From a virus: a stretch of 30,313 bases of DNA. Every line of letters starts with the position of its first letter. The stretch's first letter is position 1. A model generated the notes under the pieces. It made no database searches. It was not told where the DNA came from and saw nothing but the letters and a program-made list of their open reading frames with translations. Position numbers and translations under genes: made by a program. This document shows, one piece after another, positions 15,016 to 22,609 of the stretch. Location: positions 1 to 30,313 of IMG/VR virus record IMGVR_UViG_3300042868_001046; one strand, given 5' to 3'.

Positions 15016-16420
15016 AAAAGTATTCAAAAAAGTAACAAAAGCTGCTGGCAAAGTTGTCGATGCTGTTGGTAGCGCTGTAAAAACAGTTGGTGAAGCGGTA
15101 GTCAACACGGTCAAATACGTTGCTGAAAACCCTGAAGTCGCCATCATTGCGGTTGCTGCGCCACAGCTACTGCCGACCATTGGTGTTACTGGTATTGCTG
15201 TCCAGCCTGTGACTGCTGGTTTAATTTCAGCGTCACAAGGCGGTAGTGTTGAAGACATTGGTAAGGCTGCATTAGGTTCGTTTGTTGGTCAAGGTGTCGG
15301 CGTTCCGGTTGCGCAAAAAGTAGGAACAGCTATTGGTGCTGCTGGCAATACGGCACAAACTGCTTTGGCTAATGCAGTTGGCGGTGCTGTTGGTTCTGCT
15401 GCTGGTGCCGCAGCAACAGGTGGTGATGTTGGTGAGGCTGCGTTACTTGGTGGCCTTGGTTCTGGTTCTGCATCATTAGCGCGTTCGGGGGCCACTTCTC
15501 AATTTGATTTGGATGAAACTGGCACGGCTGCAAACATTGCCGCTGACGTTGGTGAGGCGCTTGGACGTACCGCAGTATCTGGAAACCTTTCTGGTGAATT
15601 AACTGGCGCAGCATTTGGCACCTTGGCAAGAGAAGGTGACATTGCCATGCAACAGTTGCGTCAACCTACCACCAAAACTGGCGGTGATCAGGTTGTCGAA
15701 GCCTTCTCGCAGCCTAAGTCTCCCGGCGTTGGCACACAAATAGGCGAGCCAACCGCCGAACTTGCGGGCGGCATTCAATATGGTAGTAAGCAAGGTGCGG
15801 CTGGAACAGACATTGTTCGTGATGTTGATTTACCCTCAGTATCAGGAAGATTTGGCGTTGCTGACAATAATACCTTGCCAGAAGTTACTGTTAAACCTGA
15901 AATGCGGTTTGACGTTCGCACGGGCAGACTCATTCCCGTAATTAAGCCAACTCAGCCTGCCACTCAAGCGCCAAGTCAGCCTGCGCGTCCTCCTGCTAGA
16001 CCGCCAGAAGAGATGACCGGCAGAGAGTTAATTGAACGCACAGAAACGTCAGCAGAAACGCCAACAGAAACGTCAGCAGAAGCGCCAACAGAAACGACGC
16101 GTTTGCCGGGTGTGGATGTTATTGATGAGATGCAGGTTGAAGAACAGCCATTGGCATTGGACAAAGTGTCTGATGAAGAATTGCTGGCTGCAATTGAAGA
16201 GTCGGTGCAACAAGAAGGATTTAAGCCGCTTGACGTTTCAATCGCTACTGCGCCACGCCGTAGAAGTGCAACGCCAATGTCGGTTAGCGCTCGCGCTGTA
16301 GGCACAAGCCCAACAGCCGCGATAGTAGGTCAAAAGGAGCCGGTCTTCGGCGGTGAAGAGGATGCACAACAAGATGTGTGGAATACCCGTTCCTTGCGTC
16401 TTAGAAAGGCACTAGGTTAA
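15002..16420 (+). CDS. Gly/Ala-rich putative internal virion (DNA ejection) protein
   Basis: A 472-aa product; GGAGG precedes ATG 15002. The N-terminus is a very basic amphipathic helix (WLKKVFKKVTKAAGKVVDAV). Long Gly/Ala/Val stretches follow (IIAVAAPQLLPTIGVTGIAV; LANAVGGAVGSAAGAAATGG), which would insert into or cross membranes. The second half is Pro/Thr/Glu-rich and probably disordered, with a 24-base repeat at 16040. The C-terminal end is short and basic (RSLRLRKALG). The pattern suits an ejected protein that helps DNA cross the host envelope. It leads a run of large unusual proteins. No enzymatic domain was seen. Confidence 0.6.
   Translation: MSWLKKVFKKVTKAAGKVVDAVGSAVKTVGEAVVNTVKYVAENPEVAIIAVAAPQLLPTIGVTGIAVQPVTAGLISASQGGSVEDIGKAALGSFVGQGVGVPVAQKVGTAIGAAGNTAQTALANAVGGAVGSAAGAAATGGDVGEAALLGGLGSGSASLARSGATSQFDLDETGTAANIAADVGEALGRTAVSGNLSGELTGAAFGTLAREGDIAMQQLRQPTTKTGGDQVVEAFSQPKSPGVGTQIGEPTAELAGGIQYGSKQGAAGTDIVRDVDLPSVSGRFGVADNNTLPEVTVKPEMRFDVRTGRLIPVIKPTQPATQAPSQPARPPARPPEEMTGRELIERTETSAETPTETSAEAPTETTRLPGVDVIDEMQVEEQPLALDKVSDEELLAAIEESVQQEGFKPLDVSIATAPRRRSATPMSVSARAVGTSPTAAIVGQKEPVFGGEEDAQQDVWNTRSLRLRKALG
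16040..16096 (+). repeat. 24-base in-frame tandem repeat (TETSAETP)
   Basis: Two 24-base units (16040-16063 and 16064-16087) differ at one base, and a 9-base partial unit follows. They encode Thr-Glu-Thr-Ser-Ala-Glu-(Thr/Ala)-Pro twice, starting at residue 347 of the ejection-like protein. The repeat lies in a disordered acidic linker, and copy number probably varies by slippage. Confidence 0.8.
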
Positions 16421-16424
16421 TTCA

Positions 16425-17606
16425 ATGAAAACACTGGCAATGATGTTTGGTAGCAATGGGTTGGGCAGCCCAAGACTGATGGCAGAAGCCTTGCGTCGCA
16501 TGGGTCGGCGTGGTGACACGGTACTTGCGCACATTACACCTGAAGAAGCTGACATGCTGATGCAAGCAGGTGGTGCTGGCAGCATCAACCCGGACACGGG
16601 GTTGCCTGAGTTTGCTCCTCGTCGAGCCAGTGACTTTGATGATGGTGGTGATTTAGTTCGCTCTACGCAGTCAGACATTTTGCGCACAATCCAGAGCCAA
16701 CCTGTTAGCGGGACAACAAGAGCTGAGTCAGTGCCAATGGATACTGGCTTTGAGCGATTTGATGTTCCTACTAGGGCAGAAACTTATACGCCTGTTGGTA
16801 ATCGTATGGACTTAATGAGCTACGGTACCGGTGTTCCCAACGTAAGAACGGGTGGCGTAACTCCAGAGCCAATGGATGTGACCAGTGATTTCGGTGTTTA
16901 TGGTGTTCGTCCGGGTAGTACAGGACTAAGAATGCCTGATAGAGATATTGGTCTAACCACTAGAGCATTGTCGCAAGCGCCAGAGCCTTACTTTTCTAGC
17001 CTTGCGCAAGTTAGACCGCTAGAAGATAGAACCGCAGTTGCGCGTCGCGAGCCAGAAGGATTTGCAGAACGTGCAGAAGCTGGCTTGCAAGAGTTGCGTG
17101 ATGTGCTTGACCGCTATCCTAATCTAACCCGTGCTGGCACAGCCGGTGCCAACATTCTGGCGCAAACCTTGTTGTTTAACCAAGCTAACAGAGAAATGCA
17201 GCGTGGTGTTGAAGAGTCTCGTCGTGCTGCCATACCTTTCCGTGAAGCGCAGGCTGAAGCAATGGGTCGTGCAACAGGTGAAGGTCTAACGCCAGAGCAA
17301 CAGCAAGAGTTAGAGACTGAGCAGGCCCGTGCGCGTCAAGGTCTGACTGAGCGCAACCTGCAAACTGGCAGTGCCGCATCCGGCATTTTGGCTGCACAAG
17401 CGCGTCGTGCGCGTAGCATTGCTCGTAAGAGTAGTTTTGATGAAGCACTGCGTCTTGCCAACATTGCAGATCAGTATGACCGTCGTGCTTTGGAGTTGGA
17501 ATTGCAACGTGATCAGCAATTGGCACAACTCTTTGCTGGCATCCTAGGCCGTGAAGTACAACAAGCACAGCGCACACAAGCGCCTGTACCTGAAACGGGA
17601 AGATAA
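16425..17606 (+). CDS. Putative internal virion protein with 'AHITPEEA' motif (393 aa)
   Basis: The N-terminal segment (TVLAHITPEEADMLMQAGGA followed by GSINPDTGLPEF, residues about 32-64) is a motif I recall in internal-virion or tail-tip proteins of many environmental phages: 'AH.TP.EA..L...GG.G..NP.TGLPEF'. The middle is low-complexity. The C-terminal 160 residues are strongly helical and Arg/Gln/Glu-rich (ERAEAGLQELRDVLDRY; EALRLANIADQYDRRALELE). It belongs to the block 15002-20991 of large proteins with little known enzymology. The gene follows its neighbour by 4 bases with a poor ribosome site, so translation is probably coupled. Confidence 0.55.
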   Translation: MKTLAMMFGSNGLGSPRLMAEALRRMGRRGDTVLAHITPEEADMLMQAGGAGSINPDTGLPEFAPRRASDFDDGGDLVRSTQSDILRTIQSQPVSGTTRAESVPMDTGFERFDVPTRAETYTPVGNRMDLMSYGTGVPNVRTGGVTPEPMDVTSDFGVYGVRPGSTGLRMPDRDIGLTTRALSQAPEPYFSSLAQVRPLEDRTAVARREPEGFAERAEAGLQELRDVLDRYPNLTRAGTAGANILAQTLLFNQANREMQRGVEESRRAAIPFREAQAEAMGRATGEGLTPEQQQELETEQARARQGLTERNLQTGSAASGILAAQARRARSIARKSSFDEALRLANIADQYDRRALELELQRDQQLAQLFAGILGREVQQAQRTQAPVPETGR

Positions 17607-17608
17607 CT

Positions 17609-18967
17609 ATGGCAACTGATATGTTAAGCCAAGCATTAGGCACGACACCATCCTTAGTTCGTGGCTTTGGTGCAAAAACAGGCATGAAAGAACGTGCCGA
17701 GTTTGGTCGCCAAAACCTTGCTGAAACTTTTGAGAAGGGCGCTGAAGCTGAAGCCGAGGCTGCTAAAACTCAGTTCGACATTCAGCAAAGTGAGATTGGC
17801 AGAACAGCGCAAGCTGAGCGCGAGTTAGCAACTGAGTCTGCCCGTGAAGCCCAAGCCTTAGAGCAAGGCACTGAAGGTTACAAAGAGTTTGAGATTCCGC
17901 AGATCAAAGCCTCTGACTATGCGGCTAATGCCTCTTTGCGCCTACTGTCGTCCCTGCTGCTAGGTGGTGTGGGTGGCGCTTCTGGTAGAGCGCAGTTAAT
18001 GGCAATCAAAGAAATGCAAGATGCTGAAGACAAGAATCAGCGTCAGACCTTTGCTGCTGCCAAGCTGAAGTTTGATGAGGCAGACAAGAAGCGCAAAGAT
18101 AGCAACGAAATGCTGAAACAACGGTTTGACCGCATGTTGAACTTGCTGTCGAAGAATCGTAATGCTGCATTGGTAGAAGCTAAGCTGATTGAGGGCAAGA
18201 TGGGTGATGGCTTGATTGCTGCCCAACTGCGCAAAGGAAACTATCAGAAAGCCTATGAGTTGTTTACAAAATCTATTGACGCCGTTGATAAAGCTGATGC
18301 TGAGTTAGCTAAACAGCAAGCAATCTTTGAACGGGAAAAAGCGTTAAAACGCATTCCACAAGCAAGAGAAGGTGGTGGAGGCAGACTTTTGCCAGCAAAA
18401 GAAGTAACCTCAATTGAAGGCTTGAGTTCATTGTCTGAGGCGCTTAAAAAACTTGAAAGAGACTTTAAGCCGGGGTTTGCTGGCCTTGGTGTTTTTGGTA
18501 TTGGTGCTGAGTTAGAGCTTGAGGCCAATCGTAGGCTTGGCGGTAAAGACGCACAAGAAGCTATTTCGTGGTGGTCACGTTATCAAAGATTGCAAGCGCC
18601 TAACCGTCACGCCTTGTATGGTGCAACGCTTACCGGCAATGAATTGAAGAATTATCAGAGTTTTACTGCTAAGCCTTCTGATAGCGCAGAAACAGTTAGA
18701 ACCATGTTAAAAGATCAGTCAGACTATTCAGATGCAACTGCACGGCAAAAGGCAATGCAATTTGATTCTGCGGGTTATCGTGTGCCAGAAATTAGAGTTC
18801 AAAACTTTGAGCAAACTTATGGTGGTGGCACATCAACTTCCGCAGCGCCTGAGGCTAGAGTGGCAACAAAAGCAGATGTAGCAGAAACGGCAAGAGCCAA
18901 TCGAATGACTGAAGCGCAAGCTAAAGCAGAACTTCGTAAACGTGGTTTCACGATTGAGGGTGAGTGA
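17609..18967 (+). CDS. Helical Glu/Ala/Lys-rich putative internal virion protein (452 aa)
   Basis: Nearly the whole chain is predicted alpha-helix or coiled coil (FEKGAEAEAEAAKTQFDIQ; RQTFAAAKLKFDEADKKRKD). One Gly-rich/hydrophobic stretch near residues 108-130 (NASLRLLSSLLLGGVGGASG) could associate with membrane. A Gly-rich linker (REGGGGRLL) separates the N- and C-terminal halves. The C-terminus ends in a short domain (ATKADVAETARANRMTEAQA then KAELRKRGFTIEGE) that looks like a conserved peptide-like module. No catalytic motif is visible. Length, position and composition suit a core/ejection protein. The stop overlaps the next start (TGATG). Confidence 0.55.
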   Translation: MATDMLSQALGTTPSLVRGFGAKTGMKERAEFGRQNLAETFEKGAEAEAEAAKTQFDIQQSEIGRTAQAERELATESAREAQALEQGTEGYKEFEIPQIKASDYAANASLRLLSSLLLGGVGGASGRAQLMAIKEMQDAEDKNQRQTFAAAKLKFDEADKKRKDSNEMLKQRFDRMLNLLSKNRNAALVEAKLIEGKMGDGLIAAQLRKGNYQKAYELFTKSIDAVDKADAELAKQQAIFEREKALKRIPQAREGGGGRLLPAKEVTSIEGLSSLSEALKKLERDFKPGFAGLGVFGIGAELELEANRRLGGKDAQEAISWWSRYQRLQAPNRHALYGATLTGNELKNYQSFTAKPSDSAETVRTMLKDQSDYSDATARQKAMQFDSAGYRVPEIRVQNFEQTYGGGTSTSAAPEARVATKADVAETARANRMTEAQAKAELRKRGFTIEGE

Positions 18968-20991
18968 TGGCTGGTCGAAACTTGCTTGCTGAAGAGCCGC
19001 AACCTTCTGGCAAAAACTTATTGGCTGAAGAGCCAAAAGAGTCTGCGCGTGAAGGATTTATACCTGCGTCCATTGACGTAGTAAATCGTTCCTTGGTTGC
19101 CGGAACTTTGGGTGCGCCAGCAGATATTGGTGCGCTTTTACTGCGTCCTTTTGGATATAAAGAAGAGCCAACTTTGGGTTCTGAATACATTGGTCGCAAA
19201 ATGGAAGAGGCAGGATTTATCTCTCCCAAGCGTAGGCCAGTAGCTGAATTATTGACTAGCTTTGCTCCATTGGGTGTAACCGGCCTTGCGGCAGGCACCA
19301 AATTTGGCGTCGATCTTGCAAGAAAAGCATTAGGGAGAGGCGTAGCCTCAGAAGCAGAAGCAGTAAAAAAAGCTACTGTTGGCAAGTATGAAGAACCAAT
19401 TGCAGAGGCAGCAAGAGAAAGAGAACGAGCATCAAGAGTTATTTCGCAAATGGAAAGGCAACCATCGGTTGCTGCGGAACGTGCTGCTATTGCTCCATTG
19501 ACAGAGGCGCAACGTGTCGCCCAACTGCAATCAGAATTGCGTCAACCTGTGCGCGAAGCTGCTGGCGCTAAACGAGTAAAAGCAGAACAAACTGCTGCTG
19601 AAGCCGCTAAAGTTGAAGAGCTTGCGCTTCAAAGAACTGCTGCGGCTGAGCAAGCTGTAAATGCAATTGAGCAGCGCATGATGCAAATGCCAACTATGAA
19701 TGCAGAGCAATTTGGTACTTTGCTTAGAAATGCAACTCAAACAATGAACCAAAGGCTGTTATCCGCAAGGACAGAAGGTTCTGGTTTGAACTCAATTATT
19801 ACGAACGCAGGCGATGATCTAATTGTTGATACTGCACAAGTAATAGAACGCGCAAAAGAAATTAAAAAAAGAACAAGAAATCCGCAAGTTGCTGCAATGA
19901 TGGATGAGGTTCAAGCGCTTGCAAAAACAGATAAGGAAGCTGCTTTAAGCCTGTACTCTGCTGATTCTCTGCGTAAATATTTATCAAAAGATATTATCAA
20001 TAAATTTTTTCCGCAAACTGGTGCTGATAAAGAAGTTTTAACTGGATTAAAGGCTTTGCGTGGCGCTTTAATTACTAAAACACCACAGCAGTATAGGGAA
20101 GGATTGGGCAAGTTTAGTGAGCTGTCACGCCCATTAGATATAGTGGAGCGCCAAGGCTCATTGAAACGTGTGTTAGACATTGATCCTGTTAGCACTGCTG
20201 AAAAACTTACTGAGGCAGAAGTCGTCGGTGAAGTTATAAGAAAGGCAAATCGTGGGAATCCAGTGTTTTCTCGTTTGCTTGAGGTAAGCCCATCTCTTAA
20301 AGATTCTGCACGTTTGTACTTTACTCAAGACTTGTTTGCCAAAGGAGTGGTTCCGTCCGAAGCCTCCGTAAGAACTTGGCTGGCTGCAAATCAAAGATCG
20401 TTACAGCAACTTGGTTTGTATGACGAGTTCAAGAACCTGCGCACAGCAAGAGAAACTGCACAACGCGCAGTGGATGATGCAAAGCTGACAGAAAAAGCAG
20501 TTGGTGCAGTGGTTAAAGAGGCAAAAGCTGGTGAAACTGCCGCCGAAAAGTTAAGCAGGGAAAGTGAACGCCGCTTGCAAGAAGCATTAAAAACAACTGC
20601 TGGCCCAACACAAAGGCCGGGAGAAACATTGGCTGAAGCGTTAAGAAGAACAAGGACGGGAGAAAAGCCTGTACCAATCCAAACTTTTATTCAATCAAGA
20701 GAAAAACAAATTGATGCAATTAGGTCATTGACTAAGATGCAAGATGACGTAAATGCAGCGCGAGATACAAGAGAAGTAGTTGCCGCTGTAAATAGATCGG
20801 CAACTGATTTGTTGAATCGTGGAATTATTGATGATGCTGGCTACAGAACTATGCTTCGTGATGTTGCTAGATTAGAAAAAATGGAAGACGCTAAAAATCA
20901 ATCTCGTAAGATTTTGGCATTCTTTGGTGGTGCGCTTGGTGTGGGTTGGTTGGGTCGCAGAGCAATTGAATCGACAACGGAGGGTAAATAA
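18967..20991 (+). CDS. Large helical putative internal virion protein (674 aa)
   Basis: The start is taken as ATG 18967, coupled to the preceding TGA; GTG 18964 would add one residue. The N-terminus carries a short duplication (GRNLLAEEPQPS, GKNLLAEEPKES). A hydrophobic segment (LLTSFAPLGVTGLAAGTKFG, residues about 92-112) could enter a membrane. From about 135 on it is an almost uninterrupted charged helix (Ala/Glu/Lys/Arg-rich), with a C-terminal Gly-rich hydrophobic helix (ILAFFGGALGVGWLGRRAIE). Hydrophobic ends with a coiled middle resemble phage ejection/core proteins. No lytic transglycosylase motif is seen. Its base composition looks more A-rich than that of the capsid genes. Confidence 0.55.
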   Translation: MAGRNLLAEEPQPSGKNLLAEEPKESAREGFIPASIDVVNRSLVAGTLGAPADIGALLLRPFGYKEEPTLGSEYIGRKMEEAGFISPKRRPVAELLTSFAPLGVTGLAAGTKFGVDLARKALGRGVASEAEAVKKATVGKYEEPIAEAARERERASRVISQMERQPSVAAERAAIAPLTEAQRVAQLQSELRQPVREAAGAKRVKAEQTAAEAAKVEELALQRTAAAEQAVNAIEQRMMQMPTMNAEQFGTLLRNATQTMNQRLLSARTEGSGLNSIITNAGDDLIVDTAQVIERAKEIKKRTRNPQVAAMMDEVQALAKTDKEAALSLYSADSLRKYLSKDIINKFFPQTGADKEVLTGLKALRGALITKTPQQYREGLGKFSELSRPLDIVERQGSLKRVLDIDPVSTAEKLTEAEVVGEVIRKANRGNPVFSRLLEVSPSLKDSARLYFTQDLFAKGVVPSEASVRTWLAANQRSLQQLGLYDEFKNLRTARETAQRAVDDAKLTEKAVGAVVKEAKAGETAAEKLSRESERRLQEALKTTAGPTQRPGETLAEALRRTRTGEKPVPIQTFIQSREKQIDAIRSLTKMQDDVNAARDTREVVAAVNRSATDLLNRGIIDDAGYRTMLRDVARLEKMEDAKNQSRKILAFFGGALGVGWLGRRAIESTTEGK

Positions 20992-20992
20992 C

Positions 20993-21184
20993 ATGCCACT
21001 AATGAAAGGTAAGAGTGCCAAGACGATTAGCTCGAACATTGGCGAAATGGTGCGCAGCTTCAAGGAATCCGGCAAGATTGGTACGAGTAAGCCTTCGAGC
21101 GTGCGTAAAGCTGTCAAACAGGCTGCGGCGATTGCTTACTCAAAAGCTGGCAAGTCGCGTATGAAGCGAGGGTCAAAACGATGA
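20993..21184 (+). CDS. Small Lys-rich protein, DUF6496-like (63 aa)
   Basis: The start is ATG 20993, one base after the previous stop, with GGAGGG upstream. It contains TISSNIGEMVRSFKESGKIG and KAVKQAAAIAYSKAGKSRMK. This matches the pattern I know from DUF6496 ('...E..K.G....G.....RKQA.AIA.S.A.K'): small, very basic phage proteins of unknown role. Nucleic-acid binding or virion packaging is plausible. The stop overlaps the next start (ATGA). Confidence 0.65.
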   Translation: MPLMKGKSAKTISSNIGEMVRSFKESGKIGTSKPSSVRKAVKQAAAIAYSKAGKSRMKRGSKR

Positions 21185-21354
21185 TTTATGACAACGGCAG
21201 CAACAACGACAAAATGAACAATAGCGTCGAAGAGTTGCGTAAGTTGAAAGAAACGGCAAAGCAACAAGCCGAGAAGCGCGGGGATACCATGTTAGTTGGC
21301 ACCCGCATTACGATGATGCGTTCAAAGCGTGACGGGAGAAAGCTAGAACGATGA
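21181..21354 (+). CDS. Small charged hypothetical protein (57 aa)
   Basis: Start ATG 21181 overlaps the previous stop and its own TGA 21352-21354 overlaps the next ATG, so the three small genes are translationally coupled. It has an Asn-rich N-terminus (MIYDNGSNNDKMNNS), a charged helix (EELRKLKETAKQQAEKRG) and a basic tail (RSKRDGRKLER). No family was recognised. The ATGA junctions on both sides are the main support. Confidence 0.6.
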   Translation: MIYDNGSNNDKMNNSVEELRKLKETAKQQAEKRGDTMLVGTRITMMRSKRDGRKLER

Positions 21355-21557
21355 AGAAAGCAAAGGGGCTGAATCCTGAACTTGAGCAGGCTATTTATGA
21401 TTTACTCAAGCAAACAATGAATGACTCTACCGCATCACTAACTGACAAAACGAAAGTGCTTGACCGGGTTCTGAAGCTAGAACAGATTAAGCAAAAGATT
21501 ATGGATGATGAGTACGGAAGTGGGTTTTATTCCAACGATGATGACGAGTCGGAATAA
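21351..21557 (+). CDS. Small helical acidic-tail hypothetical protein (68 aa)
   Basis: Two predicted helices (ELEQAIYDLLKQTMN; LTDKTKVLDRVLKLEQIKQK) precede an acidic tail (SNDDDESE). The size and DNA-recognition-like helical layout recall small phage HTH proteins. I also recall similar 'KGL.P.LE..L.DLL......S..DK.KV.DR.LKLE..K' proteins in environmental phages without function. It is coupled to the preceding gene by ATGA. Its last 59 bases are overlapped on the other strand by the homing endonuclease gene. Downstream, 12 bases after the stop, a stem-loop without T run (21569-21588) lies inside that gene. Confidence 0.6.
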   Translation: MKKAKGLNPELEQAIYDLLKQTMNDSTASLTDKTKVLDRVLKLEQIKQKIMDDEYGSGFYSNDDDESE

Positions 21558-22092
21558 ACTTTTCGTCATGCCAAATTTTATTTTGGCAAACTAGAAATAT
21601 CGTGTGCTTATGCACATTGTATTTTTGGGCAAGATCGGAGTAAGTATGGTTTTTGTAAAGTTCTCGAATTACTTTGACGGACTCCCAACTAAGGCCATTA
21701 GTTCGGTTTTGCGCTTGTTCTTTGGAAGAAACCCATCGGCAGTTGCTAGGATGATAACCAAAAGAGTTATCAATTCTGTCAATGGTCAAGTTTTCTTCGT
21801 ATCCATTTTGATAAGACCATTCTTTGAACTTATCAAAAACACTCCATTCGTCACAAATTTTTATGTTTGCGCCGCCGTATTTTGGATAACCAAAGGACTT
21901 GGAATTGTTGCATCTTTGGTTAACGCCGTACCAAATGCGATAAAGTCTTGTGCGGCTGTGGTTATGAGTTGTAAGGGTTTGCCTGCCGCGACAAGGGCGG
22001 CAATAGTGACTTTGATGAGCTTTGTCACTGCGTCGATTAAAAACGCCTTGACACCCAAGACAGGTAAATTCAAAGTATTTTCTGGTAGTCAT
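21499..22092 (-). CDS. Homing endonuclease with zinc ribbon and HNH/AP2-type domain
   Basis: A 197-aa product, start chosen at ATG 22092 because an AGGGGAGG ribosome site lies just before it; a longer frame adds ten residues without support. The N-terminus has a Cys-x2-Cys...Cys-x2-Cys ribbon (CLGC, CRPC). The core (LYRIWYGVNQRCNNSKSFGY; YPKYGGANIKICDEW; NLTIDRIDNSFGYHPSNCRW; SSKEQAQNR) is the pattern I know from phage homing endonucleases of the HNH/AP2-like group. The C-terminus has an HTH-like DNA-binding part (YSDLAQKYNVHKHTIFLVCQ). Such enzymes cut alleles lacking them and spread. It runs against its neighbours, its DNA is visibly AT-richer, and its final 19 codons are antisense to the 68-aa gene. 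Confidence 0.8.
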   Translation of the reverse strand: MTTRKYFEFTCLGCQGVFNRRSDKAHQSHYCRPCRGRQTLTTHNHSRTRLYRIWYGVNQRCNNSKSFGYPKYGGANIKICDEWSVFDKFKEWSYQNGYEENLTIDRIDNSFGYHPSNCRWVSSKEQAQNRTNGLSWESVKVIRELYKNHTYSDLAQKYNVHKHTIFLVCQNKIWHDEKFIPTRHHRWNKTHFRTHHP

Positions 22093-22112
22093 ACGCCTCC
22101 CCTTTGTTGTTA

Positions 22113-22121
22113 AGTATAGCA
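22113..22121 (-). promoter_or_regulatory. Extended -10 promoter for the homing endonuclease
   Basis: Read on the minus strand, TGCTATACT is an extended -10 (TGn plus five of six bases of TATAAT). It lies about 21 bases before ATG 22092 with a Shine-Dalgarno in between. No good -35 is present, as expected for the extended type. It would let the element be expressed against the flanking plus-strand genes. Confidence 0.4.
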
Positions 22122-22167
22122 AATAAGAAGATTGGGGAGTTATTTAATTTAATGAGGGAGAAGAGTA

Positions 22168-22380
22168 ATGGTTGATGGGGCTGCGATTAAAATTATCAAC
22201 ATGGCAATGGACATACTGTCTCATAGAGCGTTGACGTTCCTTGCCTTGTTTTTCTGCTTTGTGTTGGCTTGCTGGACGATGGTGGTGCCAACATGGGAAC
22301 GAATGGCAATGGCAGGCTTCTTTGCCGTTTTCATTTATTTGCCGTGCATTTTCAAGGAAAGGACTTCAAATGAAACTTAA
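22168..22380 (+). CDS. Small two-span membrane protein, holin candidate (70 aa)
   Basis: ATG 22168 has GAGGGAG upstream. Two hydrophobic stretches, about 21-41 (ALTFLALFFCFVLACWTMVV) and about 47-62 (MAMAGFFAVFIYLPCI), predict a two-helix membrane protein with a charged C-terminus. The size and topology fit a class II holin or holin-like protein. It begins the plus-strand block that leads to the 3TM-type holin and endolysin. Since two further membrane proteins lie downstream, its exact part is uncertain: holin, antiholin or structural accessory. Confidence 0.6.
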   Translation: MVDGAAIKIINMAMDILSHRALTFLALFFCFVLACWTMVVPTWERMAMAGFFAVFIYLPCIFKERTSNET

Positions 22381-22609
22381 CATCACCAAGACTAGCATGA
22401 CTGTCATGGAAGCTAACAACAACCACAAGCGTGGTAGCGCAGGCGAGGCTTATCGCTCTGCCTCAGTTGCTGATACCTTTGGTCGTGGCAAGCCTACTCG
22501 CACCAATCCTATGGGGTTTATGGGTATGCAGTGTTTCTCTGGCTCACCAGATCAGCGTAAGTCGCCTACCTCGAAGCCCGGTAATGCCGGAGGAAAGGAC
22601 ATTATCTAA
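22370..22609 (+). CDS. Basic Gly/Ser-rich hypothetical protein (79 aa)
   Basis: The start is ATG 22370, 11 bases inside the end of the membrane gene, with AAGGA upstream. A longer upstream frame is antisense-like noise. The product is rich in Thr, Ser, Gly, Lys and Met (MKLNITKTSMTVMEANNNHK, then a low-complexity RGSAGEAYRSASVADTFGRG) and is likely disordered. The C-terminus is Lys/Gly-rich. The stop overlaps the next start (TAATG). No family was recognised; it may be a virion-linked small protein. Confidence 0.5.
   Translation: MKLNITKTSMTVMEANNNHKRGSAGEAYRSASVADTFGRGKPTRTNPMGFMGMQCFSGSPDQRKSPTSKPGNAGGKDII

Noticed and set aside
14638-15258. 206-codon minus-strand frame across the 153-aa gene and ejection protein start
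   Set aside because: It crosses two coupled plus-strand genes and has no start signal and no recognisable pattern.
16032-16301. Plus-strand frame encoding a repeated QKRQQKRQQKR tract
   Set aside because: It looks like a basic DNA-binding tract, but it is only the 24-base repeat read in another frame within the 472-aa gene. No ribosome site precedes it.
17185-17685. 166-codon minus-strand frame under the internal-virion genes
   Set aside because: It is antisense to two genes' helical regions and is His/Gln-rich, as expected for the complement of Arg/Glu/Leu codons.
21569-21588. TGCCAAA/TTTGGCA stem-loop 12 bases after the 68-aa gene
   Set aside because: Neither strand has a T run after it, and it lies within conserved-looking endonuclease codons, so it is not called a terminator. 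It may be the relic of one.
21604-22113. 169-codon plus-strand hydrophobic frame opposite the homing endonuclease
   Set aside because: It is antisense to a gene with clear family motifs; hydrophobicity comes from the opposite strand's composition.
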